Below, in pieces: positions 22,606 through 33,426 of a stretch of 64,000 nucleotides of DNA. Below the pieces are notes generated by a model. The model did not search any database, had not been told where the DNA came from, and worked only from the letters and a program-made list of their open reading frames with translations. A program made the position numbers and the translations under genes. This stretch comes from Rhizomys pruinosus. Taxonomy: Eukaryota > Chordata > Mammalia > Rodentia > Spalacidae. Within the stretch, counting starts at the first letter, position 1, and every line of letters begins with the position of its first letter. The stretch lies in assembly GCA_009823505.1 (NCBI GenBank), contig VZQC01007129.1, positions 1,292,849-1,356,848 on the forward strand. Reading direction: 5' to 3'.

Positions 22606-23044
22606 GGTGGATGGTTCAGCCCACAGTATAAAGGAACTGAACGTTCCTTATGGCCTATCGATACTGCATAGTATCTTGGTGCATCAGGGACTCTGTGTTT
22701 GTGGTGCAGCTGGGACAGTGAGGTTTAGACAGTGGTGTGGATGCCTGACACTGAGGTTGTAGACAGAGCACGACATGGATCCTGAGAACTCATGACAGTG
22801 TTACGAGTCTGTGTTTGACTGCACTGTAGTTTATTAACATTTGAGAGCACACACTGTCAAGTAGCATGCTGAGTTTCGCTGGCCACCTCACCTACTACTT
22901 CTCTCGATGTCCTCTAGAGGCTGTGTGCAGAGGCTGAGCCCCAGACTGCCTAGCTTTGTGTGAGTGTTAACACAAAGCAGGAGGGATGTGTTTTCCCAGA
23001 ACATGTCTCTTCATTAAGCAGCACAGAAGTACAACTTTGATCAG

Positions 23045-24130
23045 TTCTTTTTTAGAAAATTTATTATTGAGCTTTTGTAATTTCATACAACAGTTCTTAA
23101 TCAAATCTAGAGCCTCTCATCCATGTCCCCCTCGCTCAATCCCCCCGGACCTCATGCACTCTGCCATGCATGTTAAGTCCTATCCAGTTCTTCTAGCTCA
23201 CTTTTCCACTGCTGTGACGAAACACTCGGAGCAATACCAACTTGGGGAGGAAAGGGTTTATTCAGCTCACATCTCCCAGGTCACACAGTTCATCACTCAG
23301 GGAGCTGAAGGTAGGAACTCAGGGCAGGAACCTGAAGGCAGGAGCTGAAGCACAGGCCATGGAGGAATGCTGCCTACTGGCTTGCTCCCCCAACCCCTGA
23401 CTAGCCTGCTTTCTTATACTGTACCCAACAACCTGCCCAGGGGTGGCACCACCCATAGTGGGCTGGGCCCTCCCACATTGCTGAACAAGCAAGACGATAT
23501 TCCACAGACGAGGCCACAGGCCAGTCTGTTGGAGCCCAGGTGTGTCAAGTTGACACTAAAGCTCTCCAGCATGGCAGTCCAGCATTTGTACTCAGATGTC
23601 CTTCAGTGCAAATTCATCCACGGAGCCTAGTCAGCCCATCTGGAGATCATAAGTAAGGCCTGCTCTCCCTCACCCAGGAGCAATCAGATCCAATATTTCT
23701 TAGTCTAGGACCAGCCTGCCACCCATTTCTCTCCTCCCCTCTGGACCCCTGTTTCATTGAGTTGGTATGGGTACTGTCCTTGATGCCATCATTGCGACAA
23801 GATCACATGTCCAAACTCCCAGTGGCCTGAGAGCCTCTGCCCCCCTGTGTTCATGAACCAGCCCTGGCTCTTACAATCTTTCTACCCCCTCTTTCACAAT
23901 GGTCCCTGGGCTGTGGGCGGGTGAGTTTCCATATGGGAGTCCTATCCAGGGATACACACTCTGAAGTCTCTTATTCTTTAAAATGTGGTCAGTTGTGGCC
24001 TTCTGTGTGCATCACACTCTGTTGTATATGGAAGCTTCACTGGTGAGAGCTGAGCGATGCATTATTTTTCTCTCTACCACTACTTCTGCTATGTTCCATG
24101 AGCCTTAGGTGTAGAGATGCAACAGCCTAG
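23045..24130 (-). mobile_element. L1 3-prime UTR remnant, antisense, split by an LTR
   Basis: The flanks of the LTR at 23187-23570 resemble the antisense 3-prime UTR of rodent L1 (Lx-like): GTGGCCTTCTGTGTGCATCA, ACTCTGTTGTATATGGAAGC, CTTCACTGGTGAGAGCTGAG and TTCCATGAGCCTTAGGTG. No ORF2 sequence is seen, so this is a 5-prime truncated copy. Confidence 0.55.
23187..23570 (-). mobile_element. MaLR-type LTR, antisense
   Basis: CACTGCTGTGACGAAACACT, CCAACTTGGGGAGGAAAGGG, TTTATTCAGCTCACATCTCC, CCACCCATAGTGGGCTGGGC and AGGTGTGTCAAGTTGACACT match the copies at 42.0 and 54.1 kb. Termini are less well preserved and I could not confirm a 5-bp duplication. Confidence 0.75.
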
Positions 24131-24744
24131 GACTGAACATCTCTCAGATATATATTCTCTGTGTCTGAACAGTTGTGGAATTCCACAGTAGCCTCCATCT
24201 GTTGCAAAAAGGAGCTTCTTGACATACTGTAAACATGTCCATGTTAGCCATTGTTTCTGTATCTGTTATCTTTACCTGCTAGAGGTAAATGTGCGGGGCT
24301 CCCTCCCCTCAACCAGGCTGGGCATTAAAACCCACTGAGGAAGTTTTTACGTCCCCTGAGCCTAGGGCTCCTTGCAGAGAACTCACTTGGGACTCTGGAA
24401 TGGGGTGGGAGTCTTGCTGTGGTCAGAGGTGCTTCTAGACACCAAGAGCTGAAATTTGGCAGGGGAGAGGGTTGGGTTGGCTCTTTGAAGGTGAGTGCTG
24501 AAACCAAGGGCACATTTCAAGAGGGAAGGGAACCAGGCAAGGTCAGGGGACTGCTTTTGCAGGTCAGCAAACATTCCACAGAGAGGAGGCAGAGTTGTAG
24601 GAGCCAGGAGTCTGACAACTGCCTAGACAGGGTGGCCACAGGGCAGGGCTTGGAAAATATTAGCTTAAGGAAAGAATGAACAAGTGAACCCACGTGTCCT
24701 TTAAGCCCCTGGTCTCCTGACTTGGGATTGCTGTGTATTTTCTA
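24131..24744. other. No gene or clear repeat recognised
   Basis: Unique-looking sequence with no supported exon. Confidence 0.4.
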
Positions 24745-25496
24745 TGTGTCAGATTCCTGTGTGACATAAAACCATGCACTGAGTGGCTTAAACAACAGGC
24801 AGCTGTAGTTTAGAGGCCGGAAACCAAGACTGAGGTGTCTGGAGGTTGGGCTCTCAGTGAGTGGTTGAGGGAGAATCTGTTCCATGCCCCTCCACACTGT
24901 TTGTTGTGATCAGGACATATTCTTCCTTCTGATTCTTCTTCATCCCTCTGGACCTGTCTTTGCATCTTGGTTTTGTGCCTTTGTCTTTAATATCCCTGCT
25001 TATAAGGACACCTTGCTGGTTGGGCCCCCTCCCCAAGGATCATCTTCAGGACCCGCCAAGACCCTGTCCATGGTCTGGATACAGTGTGAGTGCATCTCTC
25101 AAAAGAACATGTGGGGCAGCTTGGTCCTCAGTGAGGTGGTGTTGAGAGGTGGTGGGACCTTTGAAACCCAGGCCTAGTGTCAAGTGGTCAGGGCACTGGG
25201 GCATCACTCCCAGAGTGATTTGTGCTGGCTTTGTGCAGTGAGTTAGTTCCCCTTTTTGCACATAACTCTTCTGCTTTCTGCTTCTTCATCATGTTGTGAT
25301 GAAGTCACAGGGTCCTTGGCAGGATGATAGTACAATACTCTAAGAATTCTAAGCCAAATAACTTCTTTTCTTTTCTTTACAAATTATCCAGTCTCAAACA
25401 CGAAATGGACTAAGACAAGCTTCTCTCCAAATAAGGTCTAAGCACAAGTACTGGGATTAGGACCTGGAGATTTTTAGGGAAACACAGTCCATATAA
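24745..25496 (+). mobile_element. MLT1-like LTR, split by an MST-like LTR
   Basis: The left part shows ACATAAAACCATGCACTGAG, TGGCTTAAACAACAGGCAGC and CTTATAAGGACACC. The right part resumes with TCCAAATAAGGTCTAAGCAC, AAGTACTGGGATTAGGACCT and GGAAACACAGTCC. Together they follow the MLT1 consensus (TGGCTTAAAACAACA, TATAAGGACACTTG, CCAAATAAGGTCACATTC, GGGATTAGGAC). The segment 25065-25417 does not belong and reads as a different LTR. Confidence 0.65.
25065..25417 (+). mobile_element. MST-like MaLR LTR nested in MLT1
   Basis: Begins TGTCCATGGTCTGGATACAG and ends ATCCAGTCTCAAACACGAAA + TGGACTAAGACA. The order (GGTTTGGAT, AAGCCAAATAA, CTTTACAAATTATCCAGTCTC, ATGGACTAAGACA) matches MST/THE1-type LTRs. 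Length 353 bp. The expected 5-bp target duplication is not obvious. Confidence 0.6.
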
Positions 25497-26676
25497 CTTT
25501 GCTAAATGAAGAGCTTAGATGTTTGTTCCCTCTCTTTATATGTCAATTGAATGTGTAATGTTGCAGGTCAGAAAGGGAGAAAAAACACTGAAGACTGGTA
25601 ACCTGGCCTCAAGCAGCCCCTGGCAGCCCAGGGTGGCAGAGTCCTGAACAGGTAGGAGGAGGAGGTGTCTTGTTGTCACCTTCCTAATGGGAGGGCAGCG
25701 TGGGGAGGAGAAAGAGAGCTGCCAAGAGCACTGCAGGCCGTTCCCAGGGCCTGTTCTACTTCCTGCATAGAAGCCTTCAGCAAAGCTATTTATTTGCCTT
25801 TATCATCAAATTCCCTGGCTTAAGTTTCCCAGACATTGGAAGGACGGTTCTTTCCTCCATGAATCAAATTAGAAAGCAACAGACTTCTGAAGGCATGACA
25901 AGCTGATCCTTCGAGTCAAATCTTTGTAACAACTTTTTCAGACTCTGAACCTCATGTCTAGGTATCTCAAAATCTCATTTCCTACACTCTGGTCCTGGCT
26001 CAAGGCTCATGGGTAGAAAAAACACAAATTCTCCCTGGCTGATTCCACAGTGATCCAATTCTGAAAAGCCAAAGTTCTCCCAGCAAGAAGCACTGTGACC
26101 CCGGGAGTTGGAGTCTTGGAGACCCCATACCCCTGGGTGCAGGCCCTGCTAAGCTGTGGTGTTCTTGAGTTCTGTACCCCAGTGGGTCTTCAAGGGGCAG
26201 AGAGTGTCTCTGGTTTTCTAAATGTCCCAGCATAGGTGGGCTGGGAACTCCTCCGTTCTCTCCTCTCCATGATCTCAGTCCCATTCATCTTAGAGCTGAG
26301 CATCTAGGGGAGGGGAACAGAGTGATTGGCCCCAGAATTGCTCCTGGGCCAGACACACAGCCTCAGCTTCATTGAGGGCAGGGGGTGGTCATTCATCCCA
26401 GAGGCCCTGACTTGCAGGCCACCAGCTGTCACTGTTCACTCATATGACCTCGATTGCTAAAATTCATTGGTGGGGGGATGATTTGTAAACATCATCCACT
26501 CCCTCCTCCCTTGTGCCTAAGACAAACCAACATACCATGCAACCAAAATGTACTCCCGGAAAGCAACAAATTTATTGGATTTACTTCCAGAGCAGTGGGT
26601 GAGGGTTCACGTACAGGAAGGTGGGTGCTCCTGCCTAAGACTGCACTGGAAAATCTTCAACCAAGAATGGGTGCGG
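25497..26676. other. No gene or clear repeat recognised
   Basis: Unique-looking sequence. A possible plus-strand ORF beginning at 26454 owes its length only to the minisatellite that follows. Confidence 0.4.
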
Positions 26677-27243
26677 TCTTCCCCACAGCTGTGCATGGCT
26701 GGAACCCCTTCCTCAGCCTTCCCCACATCTGGGCATGGCCGGAGACCCTTCCTCAGCCTTCCCCGCAGCTGGGCATGGCTGGAGACCCTTCCTCAGTCTT
26801 CCCCACAGCTGTGCATGGCTGCAGCCCCTTCCTCAGCCTTCCCCACAGCTGTGCATGGCTGCAGCCCCTTCCTCAGCCTTCCCCACAGCTGTGCATGGCT
26901 GCAGCCCCTTCCTCAGCCTTCCCCGCAGCTGTGCATGGCTGCAGCCCCTTCCTCAGCCTTCCCCACAGCTGTGCATGGCTGCAGCCCATTCCTCAGCTTC
27001 CCCACAGCTGTGCATGGCTGCAGCCCCTTCCTCAGCTTCCCCACAGCTGTGCATGGCTGCAGCCCCTTCCTCAGCCTTCCCCGCAGCTGTGCATGGCTGC
27101 AGCCCCTTCCTCAGCTTCCCCACAGCTGTGCATGGCTGCAGCCCCTTCCTCAGCCTTCCCTGCAGCTGTGCATGGCTGCAGCCCCTTCCTCAGCCTTCCC
27201 CACAGCTGTGCATGGCTGCAGCCCCTTCCTCAGCCTTCCCCAG
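26677..27243. repeat. 40-bp minisatellite, about 14 copies
   Basis: The unit is CCTTCCCCACAGCTGTGCAT + GGCTGCAGCCCCTTCCTCAG. Early units differ (GGGCATGGCCGGAGACC), central units are near identical, and some are 39 bp (CAGCTTCCCC instead of CAGCCTTCCCC). Because 40 is not a multiple of 3 and the unit has no stop in any plus frame, all three plus frames stay open (up to 270 codons). That is a repeat artefact and not a gene. Each unit carries two polypyrimidine-AG motifs like 3-prime splice sites. Confidence 0.97.
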
Positions 27244-28730
27244 CCCATAGACTCTGGCCCTTCTAGGCCATGTGCAGCTAGGGCCAAGTTTCTCAGCAGT
27301 AGTTAGGAGGTGTGGCTAGACACTCGGGGATGGGTGCTGTGACTTCTCTGCCCCTCTTTCCATGCAGGGAGATGAGTGGTTGACAAACCCAGCTGTCATG
27401 ATCAAACAGACACAGCTGAGGTAAGGAAGATAGCATCTGTTGGAGGACAGTCCTATACAACAATCTCCTATCCCAGGCCCTGTCACTGACTTCCAAGGAC
27501 TGGGAAGAAGATCCAGATTGCTCTTTGATGCTTGTGTTCCTCAGGAGTTTTCTGGGACCATCAGATTCGCCTCACCACTCACTAAACTCAGCCTGAACAG
27601 GTTTTGTGGGGAGGGATATCCTGTCTTTTAAGCTAGGGAGAAGATAAAAACTAGGTAAATAGTTAAAATAAGACATACCAATAATTCCCATAAATATAGT
27701 GAAGTAAGGAACAGATGAAATACTATGCTAAGGGAATAGATGACTGAAAATAAAAGCAGAATTAACATAGATGTCATCATCTCAAAAATGCAGTGTTCAG
27801 CAATTTTGGAAGATCCCACACTTCTGATGACCAGATTGGAAGATGCTTGAGACTGGTCATTGTCGAGGCTGCCAGTGAGAGTCCAAAGGACAGCGCCTGT
27901 GACCAGAAGGGTGGTTTATGTCACAGCAACCGGGAGAATGTACCTCAGGGGAAATACAGGGCTGGGCCAACAAAGGGGATGCAGGACATCTTAGAGAACT
28001 TGAGTTTGCTGTGGGTAATTCTTAGGTGGGAAGACGAACTGGGGCTCTGAGCTGGATGTTGCCAAAGAATGAGGTGATTCAGCGGATGGTACTGATACAC
28101 GCTCCCTACAAGGCGGCAGTGATTCACATTGGGGGTTGGTTCTTTATGTGGCTACAAAATAGCTTTGTCTCAGCCTGGTTTGGAACACAGATGCAGCAAT
28201 GTTGGGCAGTTTATATTCTGTTCACATTGAGTTGTGTTTATGCTCAGATGGGAACATCATCTGTCTGCTGGAGAGCCTGGCTTTTACTTCCATATTGTTA
28301 ATAGGGAAGGAAAACTTATTTCAAATCTGGGGAAAGTGTACACATACATACATCTATATATGTGTACATGTGCAAATGACAGAAATGAAATGATTAATGA
28401 ATACCATTTGGGGTATAATTGGAAATAATAGGTTTGGGGGTATATTTTAGGTCTGGAAATTTCACACTAAAATATTTCTGATATCTACCAGAAAAAAAAC
28501 GGAGATAGTCTTCTATAGCCCCAGTGTGCCTTCACCTGTGTCCCACGGAAAATGTGAACTCCCTAGCTGAGCCTCTAGAGATGAAAATCACAGTTTGGTA
28601 AATTAACAAAAAAGAAATAAAGTCCTGGAATAACTAAACTATACAATTGTCAAACTAAAAATGTATCATGTATTTTATAATGTAATGTAAATTTGAAATT
28701 CTATGTCTACTATATTTTTTCAGTATTATT
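27244..28730. other. No gene or clear repeat recognised
   Basis: Unique-looking, AT-rich from about 27640 onwards. No exon is supported. Confidence 0.4.
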
Positions 28731-28893
28731 ATTATTATTATTTTTTTTTTGGTCTTTTCGAGACAGGGTCTCCCTGTAGTCCCAGCTGGCCTGGAACTCT
28801 CTCTGTAGACCAGGCTGGCCTTGAACTCACAAAGATCCGCCTGCCTCTGCCTCCCAAGTGCTAGGATTAAAGGCGTGAGCCACCACGCCCGGC
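28731..28893 (-). repeat. B1 SINE
   Basis: Antisense B1 with an (ATT)n/T tail, GGTCTTTTCGAGACAGGGTC, GTCCCAGCTGGCCTGGAACT and CACCACGCCCGGC. It is flanked by direct repeats of TTTTTTCAGTATTATT (28715-28730) and TTTTTTCCAGTATTATT (28894-28910). Confidence 0.95.
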
Positions 28894-28910
28894 TTTTTTC
28901 CAGTATTATT

Positions 28911-29499
28911 TACTGACAAAACAGTCCTACTAAGCTCCAACAATAACGTGAGATATGTCACTGCTGTTGTGATGAGTTTGTCATTCACTCCCTTTCCAAA
29001 TTCTCCAACCTCTACAAGCTTTTTCAGTGTAATCATGTTATTTCTTAAAGAAAGAAATGTAATAAATATTTAAAAAAATTTTATAATGGAGATATTTATC
29101 CACATTGGATTTTAATAGATACTTTCTTTTCTGATACAAAATACACTAAGTTTCTCTGGAACAAAGGGCTTGGGATTTCCCAGTCAATGCTCTCTGGTGT
29201 TTAAACTTGGAAAATCCCTGAGCTATGAAATGTCCCTGAGCTGGATCTAGTAGTGATCCCAAGAAGGATTCAGGAGTAAGGAAAAGAAGCTGAGTTCCTG
29301 GGAAGAGCTGGATTCTAACAAAACTGGCAGCTGGTGCCTAGTGTGGCACACTGAGGCTGCAGCAAGGGGCTGGGGTAGACTTAGGCATCTGGTCAGCCAA
29401 GGTGCCTGTTGCAGTAGTCAGGTATTCACAGAGCTGTGCAAGACTTGTGTTCAACAATGACACTTTGTGGCAATAATACAAGTAGCCACACAGAGTAGC
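28911..29499. other. No gene or clear repeat recognised
   Basis: Unique-looking AT-rich sequence before the 32-bp array. Confidence 0.4.
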
Positions 29500-29920
29500 C
29501 TATGGTCCTATGATTTGTATGGGTGATGAGACCTATGGTCTTATGATTGTATGGGTGATGAGACCTATGGTCCTATGATCATATGGGTGATGAGACCTAT
29601 GGTCCTATGATCATATGGGTGATGAGACCTATGGTCCTATGATCATATGGGTGATGAGACCTATGGTTCTATGATTGTTTGGGTGATGAGATCTATGGTT
29701 CTATGATTTGTATGGATGATGAGACCTATGGTCCTATGATTGTTTGGGTGATGAGACCTATGGTCCTATGATTTGTATGGGTGATGAGACCTATGGTCCT
29801 ATGATCATATGGGTGATGAGACCTATGGTCCTATGATCGTATGGGTGATGAGACTTATGGTCCTATGATCATATGGGTGATGAGACCTATGGTCCCATGA
29901 TTGTTTGGGTGATGAGACCC
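29500..29920. repeat. 32-bp minisatellite, about 13 copies
   Basis: The unit GGGTGATGAGACCTATGGTC + CTATGATCATAT repeats with variants at the 3-prime end (ATCATAT, ATTTGTAT, ATTGTTT, ATCGTAT). Variant types recur in non-adjacent order, which suggests gene-conversion-like shuffling. Confidence 0.97.
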
Positions 29921-30339
29921 TCCTATTTCTTTATCCCCATGGTGCTCAGAATCAAGTCTTCACCTCCTTTCGAGCTAAGGAAGACCTTAGGGGCCTTAGG
30001 TAACTCCAGGAGTGCAGGAAGTTCTCTCGGGTCAAGCTGGTAATCATGAGTCTAGTGGAAAAATAAGTGAGATAGTCTAAGGTGAAGCAAGAAGAACCAG
30101 GCAGTAGAGTAGAAGAGTGGCTCAGGAGACAGGGACACCCCCAGTAAGTGGACCATGTTAGCCGGTAAGTAGATAGCCAAGGCTGCTTCTCTCTTACCCT
30201 AGAAGGGGATAACTATCTAGGCCCCATGTGACAATCTCCCAGCCCTTGCCTCTGACTCAAATGGACAAAGCCGTACATGAGCTAGCCTGCTGGTGTCTCT
30301 GACTTTGTCTCTCTGCTGCAGCCTCTCGGTCTTGCTGTT
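29921..30339. other. No gene or clear repeat recognised
   Basis: Unique-looking sequence between the 32-bp array and an L2 remnant. Confidence 0.4.
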
Positions 30340-30610
30340 TCATGGAGACATGAAGCTCACCCCCACCTCAGGGCCCTTGCACTGCTGTTCCTGCCTGGAA
30401 CTCTTTACCCAGACCCTGTTAGATGACTGGAATCTTCTTATTATGGAGGCTGTCCCTGACTATCCTGGTTACTGAGCAGTACCTCCCCTAACCTCTACCA
30501 GTGGCCTTCTATCCCATTGTCTTGGTTTATTGTCTTCATGTTTTTGTTTGTCTCTTTGCCTTTCAGTTCTTGTCACTGCCAAATTTACACAGTACAGCTG
30601 CCAAATCACC
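30340..30610 (+). mobile_element. L2 LINE 3-prime end
   Basis: CTCAGGGCCCTTGCACTGCT, TTCCTGCCTGGAACTCTTTA, GAGGCTGTCCCTGACTATCC and TTGTCTTGGTTTATTGTC follow the L2 end (GGCCTTTGCACTTGCTGTTC, CTGCCTGGAATGCTC, CTTCCCTGACC). Confidence 0.7.
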
Positions 30611-30920
30611 AGGGGGGCAGAACAGTTCCCAGCACACAACAGGAGCCCAGGGTCTGTTAGGTAGGTAGTGATACCTTCAGCCTAGTCACTGAGGGTCAAC
30701 GTTCACAGCTACTCTTGAATTTGACTGGTTCTCACTGGTGGGGTTAAGGGGTGACAGTCAGATTGTACCTGGTAGAGACCTGAACTTGGAGCTACCTTCA
30801 TCTCTGCATTTCTTCTGTCTCTCTGAGAGACACCCCCACCATGTGTATGTGTGATGTTCTTGTGAGACTCGGTTTCCTCTTCTGGAGAAAGTGAGTCAGC
30901 CAAACATATAGGATGTTGAC

Positions 30921-31192
30921 CTTACAGTGAGGGTAATTCCTGACCCCCCTTACAGTGAGGGTAATTCCTGACCCCCATTACAGTGAGGGTAATTCCTGAC
31001 CCCCCTTACAGTGAGGGTAATTCCTGACCCCCCTTACAGTGAGGGTAATTCCTGACCCCCCTTACAGTGAGGATAATTCCTGAGCCCCCTTACAGTGAGG
31101 GTAATTCCTGACCCCCCTTACAGTGAGGGTAATTTCTGACCCCCTTACAGTGAGGGTAATTCCTGACCCCCCTTACAGTGAGGGTAGTTCCA
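30921..31192. repeat. 28-bp minisatellite, about 9-10 copies
   Basis: The unit TTACAGTGAGGGTAATTCCT + GACCCCCC repeats with single-base changes (GAGCCCC, GGATAATT) and C-run length differences. Spacing between the first two TTACAG motifs is 28. Confidence 0.97.
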
Positions 31193-31664
31193 GGCTTTTG
31201 TGTTTATGAAATCTGAGGGGTGTGGAGCCAGCAGTTTTCAGAAGCTCAGGAAGAGAGGGACAAAACAAGCACATTTCTTTTCACTTCCATGAGCACAGAA
31301 CCAACAGGCTGTGCTTTCCTTGGCCCCAGCATCCTGGAAGACTGGGGTGGAATTAATCAATGCCTCAGGGAACAGTAGGAGAGTCCTTAAGGAACTGAGC
31401 ATAGGTGAAATGACAGTAGACGTGGGGACAGGAGGGTTGGCACCAGGAGAAGGGGGCTGAAGGTCTGGGTCAGAAAAGGCAGGAGGACCAGAGTGAGGCC
31501 GTGGATACTCCAGTCCGAGCTGGTGCTGCTGGTCCTAGATGTCAGGTCCTTCTCTGAGCTCACTACCCAACTTAACCCCAAGGTGGGATGGGCCGTAAGC
31601 TTGAACATCCTCAGACTCCCCATCCACCCCAGTGCTTTCCATCCCTAGTGCTCCCCATCCGCAG
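31193..31664. other. No gene or clear repeat recognised
   Basis: Unique-looking sequence between two minisatellites. Confidence 0.4.
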
Positions 31665-31898
31665 TCCTCCCCATTCTGAGTCCTCCTCATCCTTTGTGTT
31701 CACCATCCTCAGTCCTCCCCATTGTTGGATCCCCATCCTCAGTCCTCCCCATTCTGAGTCCTCCTCATCCTTTGTGTTCACCATCCTCAGTCCTCCCCAT
31801 TGTTGGATCCCCATCCTCAGTCCTCCCCATTCTGAGTCCTCCTCATCCTTTGTGTTCACCATCCTCAGTCCTCCCCATTGTTGGATCCCCATCCTCAG
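31665..31898. repeat. 78-bp minisatellite, 3 copies
   Basis: CCTTTGTGTT occurs at 31691, 31769 and 31847, exactly 78 apart, and the copies are almost identical. The unit is built from smaller CATCCTCAGTCCTCCCC-type words, so it is a higher-order repeat. Because 78 is divisible by 3, long repetitive frames are open on both strands. Confidence 0.96.
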
Positions 31899-33150
31899 TC
31901 CACCCCATCCTCACATTGTTCACAGTTGGCTCCTCTCAGGACTCTGGACTCTTGGAGCACAGCGGTGTTGGGTTTTGCAGTTGAGTCCCTGGCAGAAGTA
32001 GGCAGGACTTCCTCTCCTCCCACTGAAGAAGTCCCAGGTGTGGTGATAGCTGACATTCAGTGATCTGAGCTGTTCATTCACGTCATGTGTCCCTGTGAAC
32101 CTGGAAAGCAGGATCGGCAGAGTAGACACTTGATCATCATGTGACAACAAGAAGGAAGTTGCTCACTAAGGTTCTCATCCCTCGGGACTGTGGAAGAGAC
32201 AGTTCTGCTGTGTCAGTGGACACTGCCCCCCCCCCACCCCAGCCTTCTGTTGAAAGGACTTACAGCTGGTGGCATCTCAAAACTTATCTCCAGCCAGGTA
32301 TCCTGGTGAGTGTGTACTGCAGCTGACTGCAAGGCTGAGGCTGGAAGATGGCCTTAGCTCAGGGGTTAGGGGCCAGCATGGTACCAAATTGAGACTCTAC
32401 CTCAAAACAAACAACAAACAAACAAACAAACCACCTTCCTCTCTCCTGGCAACAGAAGCCATCATCTCCGCAGCCACTGGCATAGTGAGCTTCTGAGTTT
32501 TCCAGGATTCTCCCTCTGATGTGTGAATGCAGCTCAGACTGAAAGAGATGCAGCCACATGTCCAAAAGAGACCAGAGCCAGGCCCTTGGGGCCACCCAGA
32601 GGGCTTAGCCATTTGTCCCACCCCAAGGGCCGAGGCCCGAATTCTAAAGCAATGACCATTAAGTACCAGGACCCACGCTGACAGGCCCCAGGTGTCCTTG
32701 GGACCTCCTCTACCAGCAGGAGGTGCCATTTCAAGAGGTATTCTGGGGTCCTAGACAGCCAGAAGTGCCGCCAGTCTAGCCTCTGCTGTCCTGTGCAGGG
32801 AACAGCAGGACCTCTGAGCTGGCTGATCTGTTCTTGGCAGCTGTGGGATATGGGCTAGCCTGCCCTGGTTTCCCTGGGTCTCCCCCTCCTCAGCTGTCCC
32901 ATGGGGCACTGACAGCCAGCACACAGGGTCCTGGGGAGTGCGTTACCAGCACAGACCTATCAGACACTGCTCGTCCTCTGCTCTGGGCCCTGGTGTCTGA
33001 GTTTGGAAAGAAGACCCCTTGTTCCCACTGGGATGGCAATTTGGGTGCACTCTCCCTTCTCCCCAAATTGTCATGCTCTAGGTTTTCGTTTGTCTTTCTT
33101 GCCAGCACAGCTACTGATTTTGTGTCCACTTTACAAATATTGATGTTCTG
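31899..33150. other. No gene or clear repeat recognised
   Basis: Unique-looking. A run of 9-10 C lies at about 32228. A (AAAC)n-like tract at 32403-32431 may be the tail of a degraded SINE (GGCTGAGGCTGGAAGATGGC upstream). No exon is supported. Confidence 0.4.
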
Positions 33151-33408
33151 GGGCTGGAGAGATAGCCTAGCGGTTAAGAGCACCGACGCTCTTGCAGAGG
33201 ACCCGGGTTCGATCCCCAGCACCCACATGGCGGCTAAGAACCGTCTGTAACTCCAATTCCAGGAGAACTCCAGTTCCAGGGGAATCTGAGACCCTCTTCT
33301 GACCTCCGCGGCATTGCACGACACGGGTGCACAGACCTGCATGCAAACAATACATTCATACACATAAAAAAAAAAAATAAAAAAAAAAAAAAAGAAAAAA
33401 GAAAAAAA
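33151..33408 (+). repeat. Young B2 SINE with internal duplication
   Basis: Nearly intact: GGGCTGGAGAGATAGCCTAG, GACCCGGGTTCGATCCCCAG, the duplicated 17-bp unit (AACTCCAATTCCAGGAG then AACTCCAGTTCCAGGGG), TGACCTCCGCGGCATTGCAC and a long A-rich tail. Perfect 18-bp target duplications ACAAATATTGATGTTCTG lie at 33133-33150 and 33409-33426. Confidence 0.98.
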
Positions 33409-33426
33409 ACAAATATTGATGTTCTG

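Noticed and set aside
26454..27306. Long plus-strand open frames (up to 270 codons) with Pro/Ser/Ala-rich repeats
   Set aside because: They exist in all three plus frames because the 40-bp minisatellite unit lacks stops; no start context, splice sites or domain support a protein.
29500..31192. Regular repeats that might suggest a CRISPR array
   Set aside because: Units are directly adjacent without unique spacers, no cas genes exist, and the DNA is mammalian.
31588..32001. Repetitive frames of 93-137 codons on both strands
   Set aside because: Produced by a 78-bp (26-codon) minisatellite.
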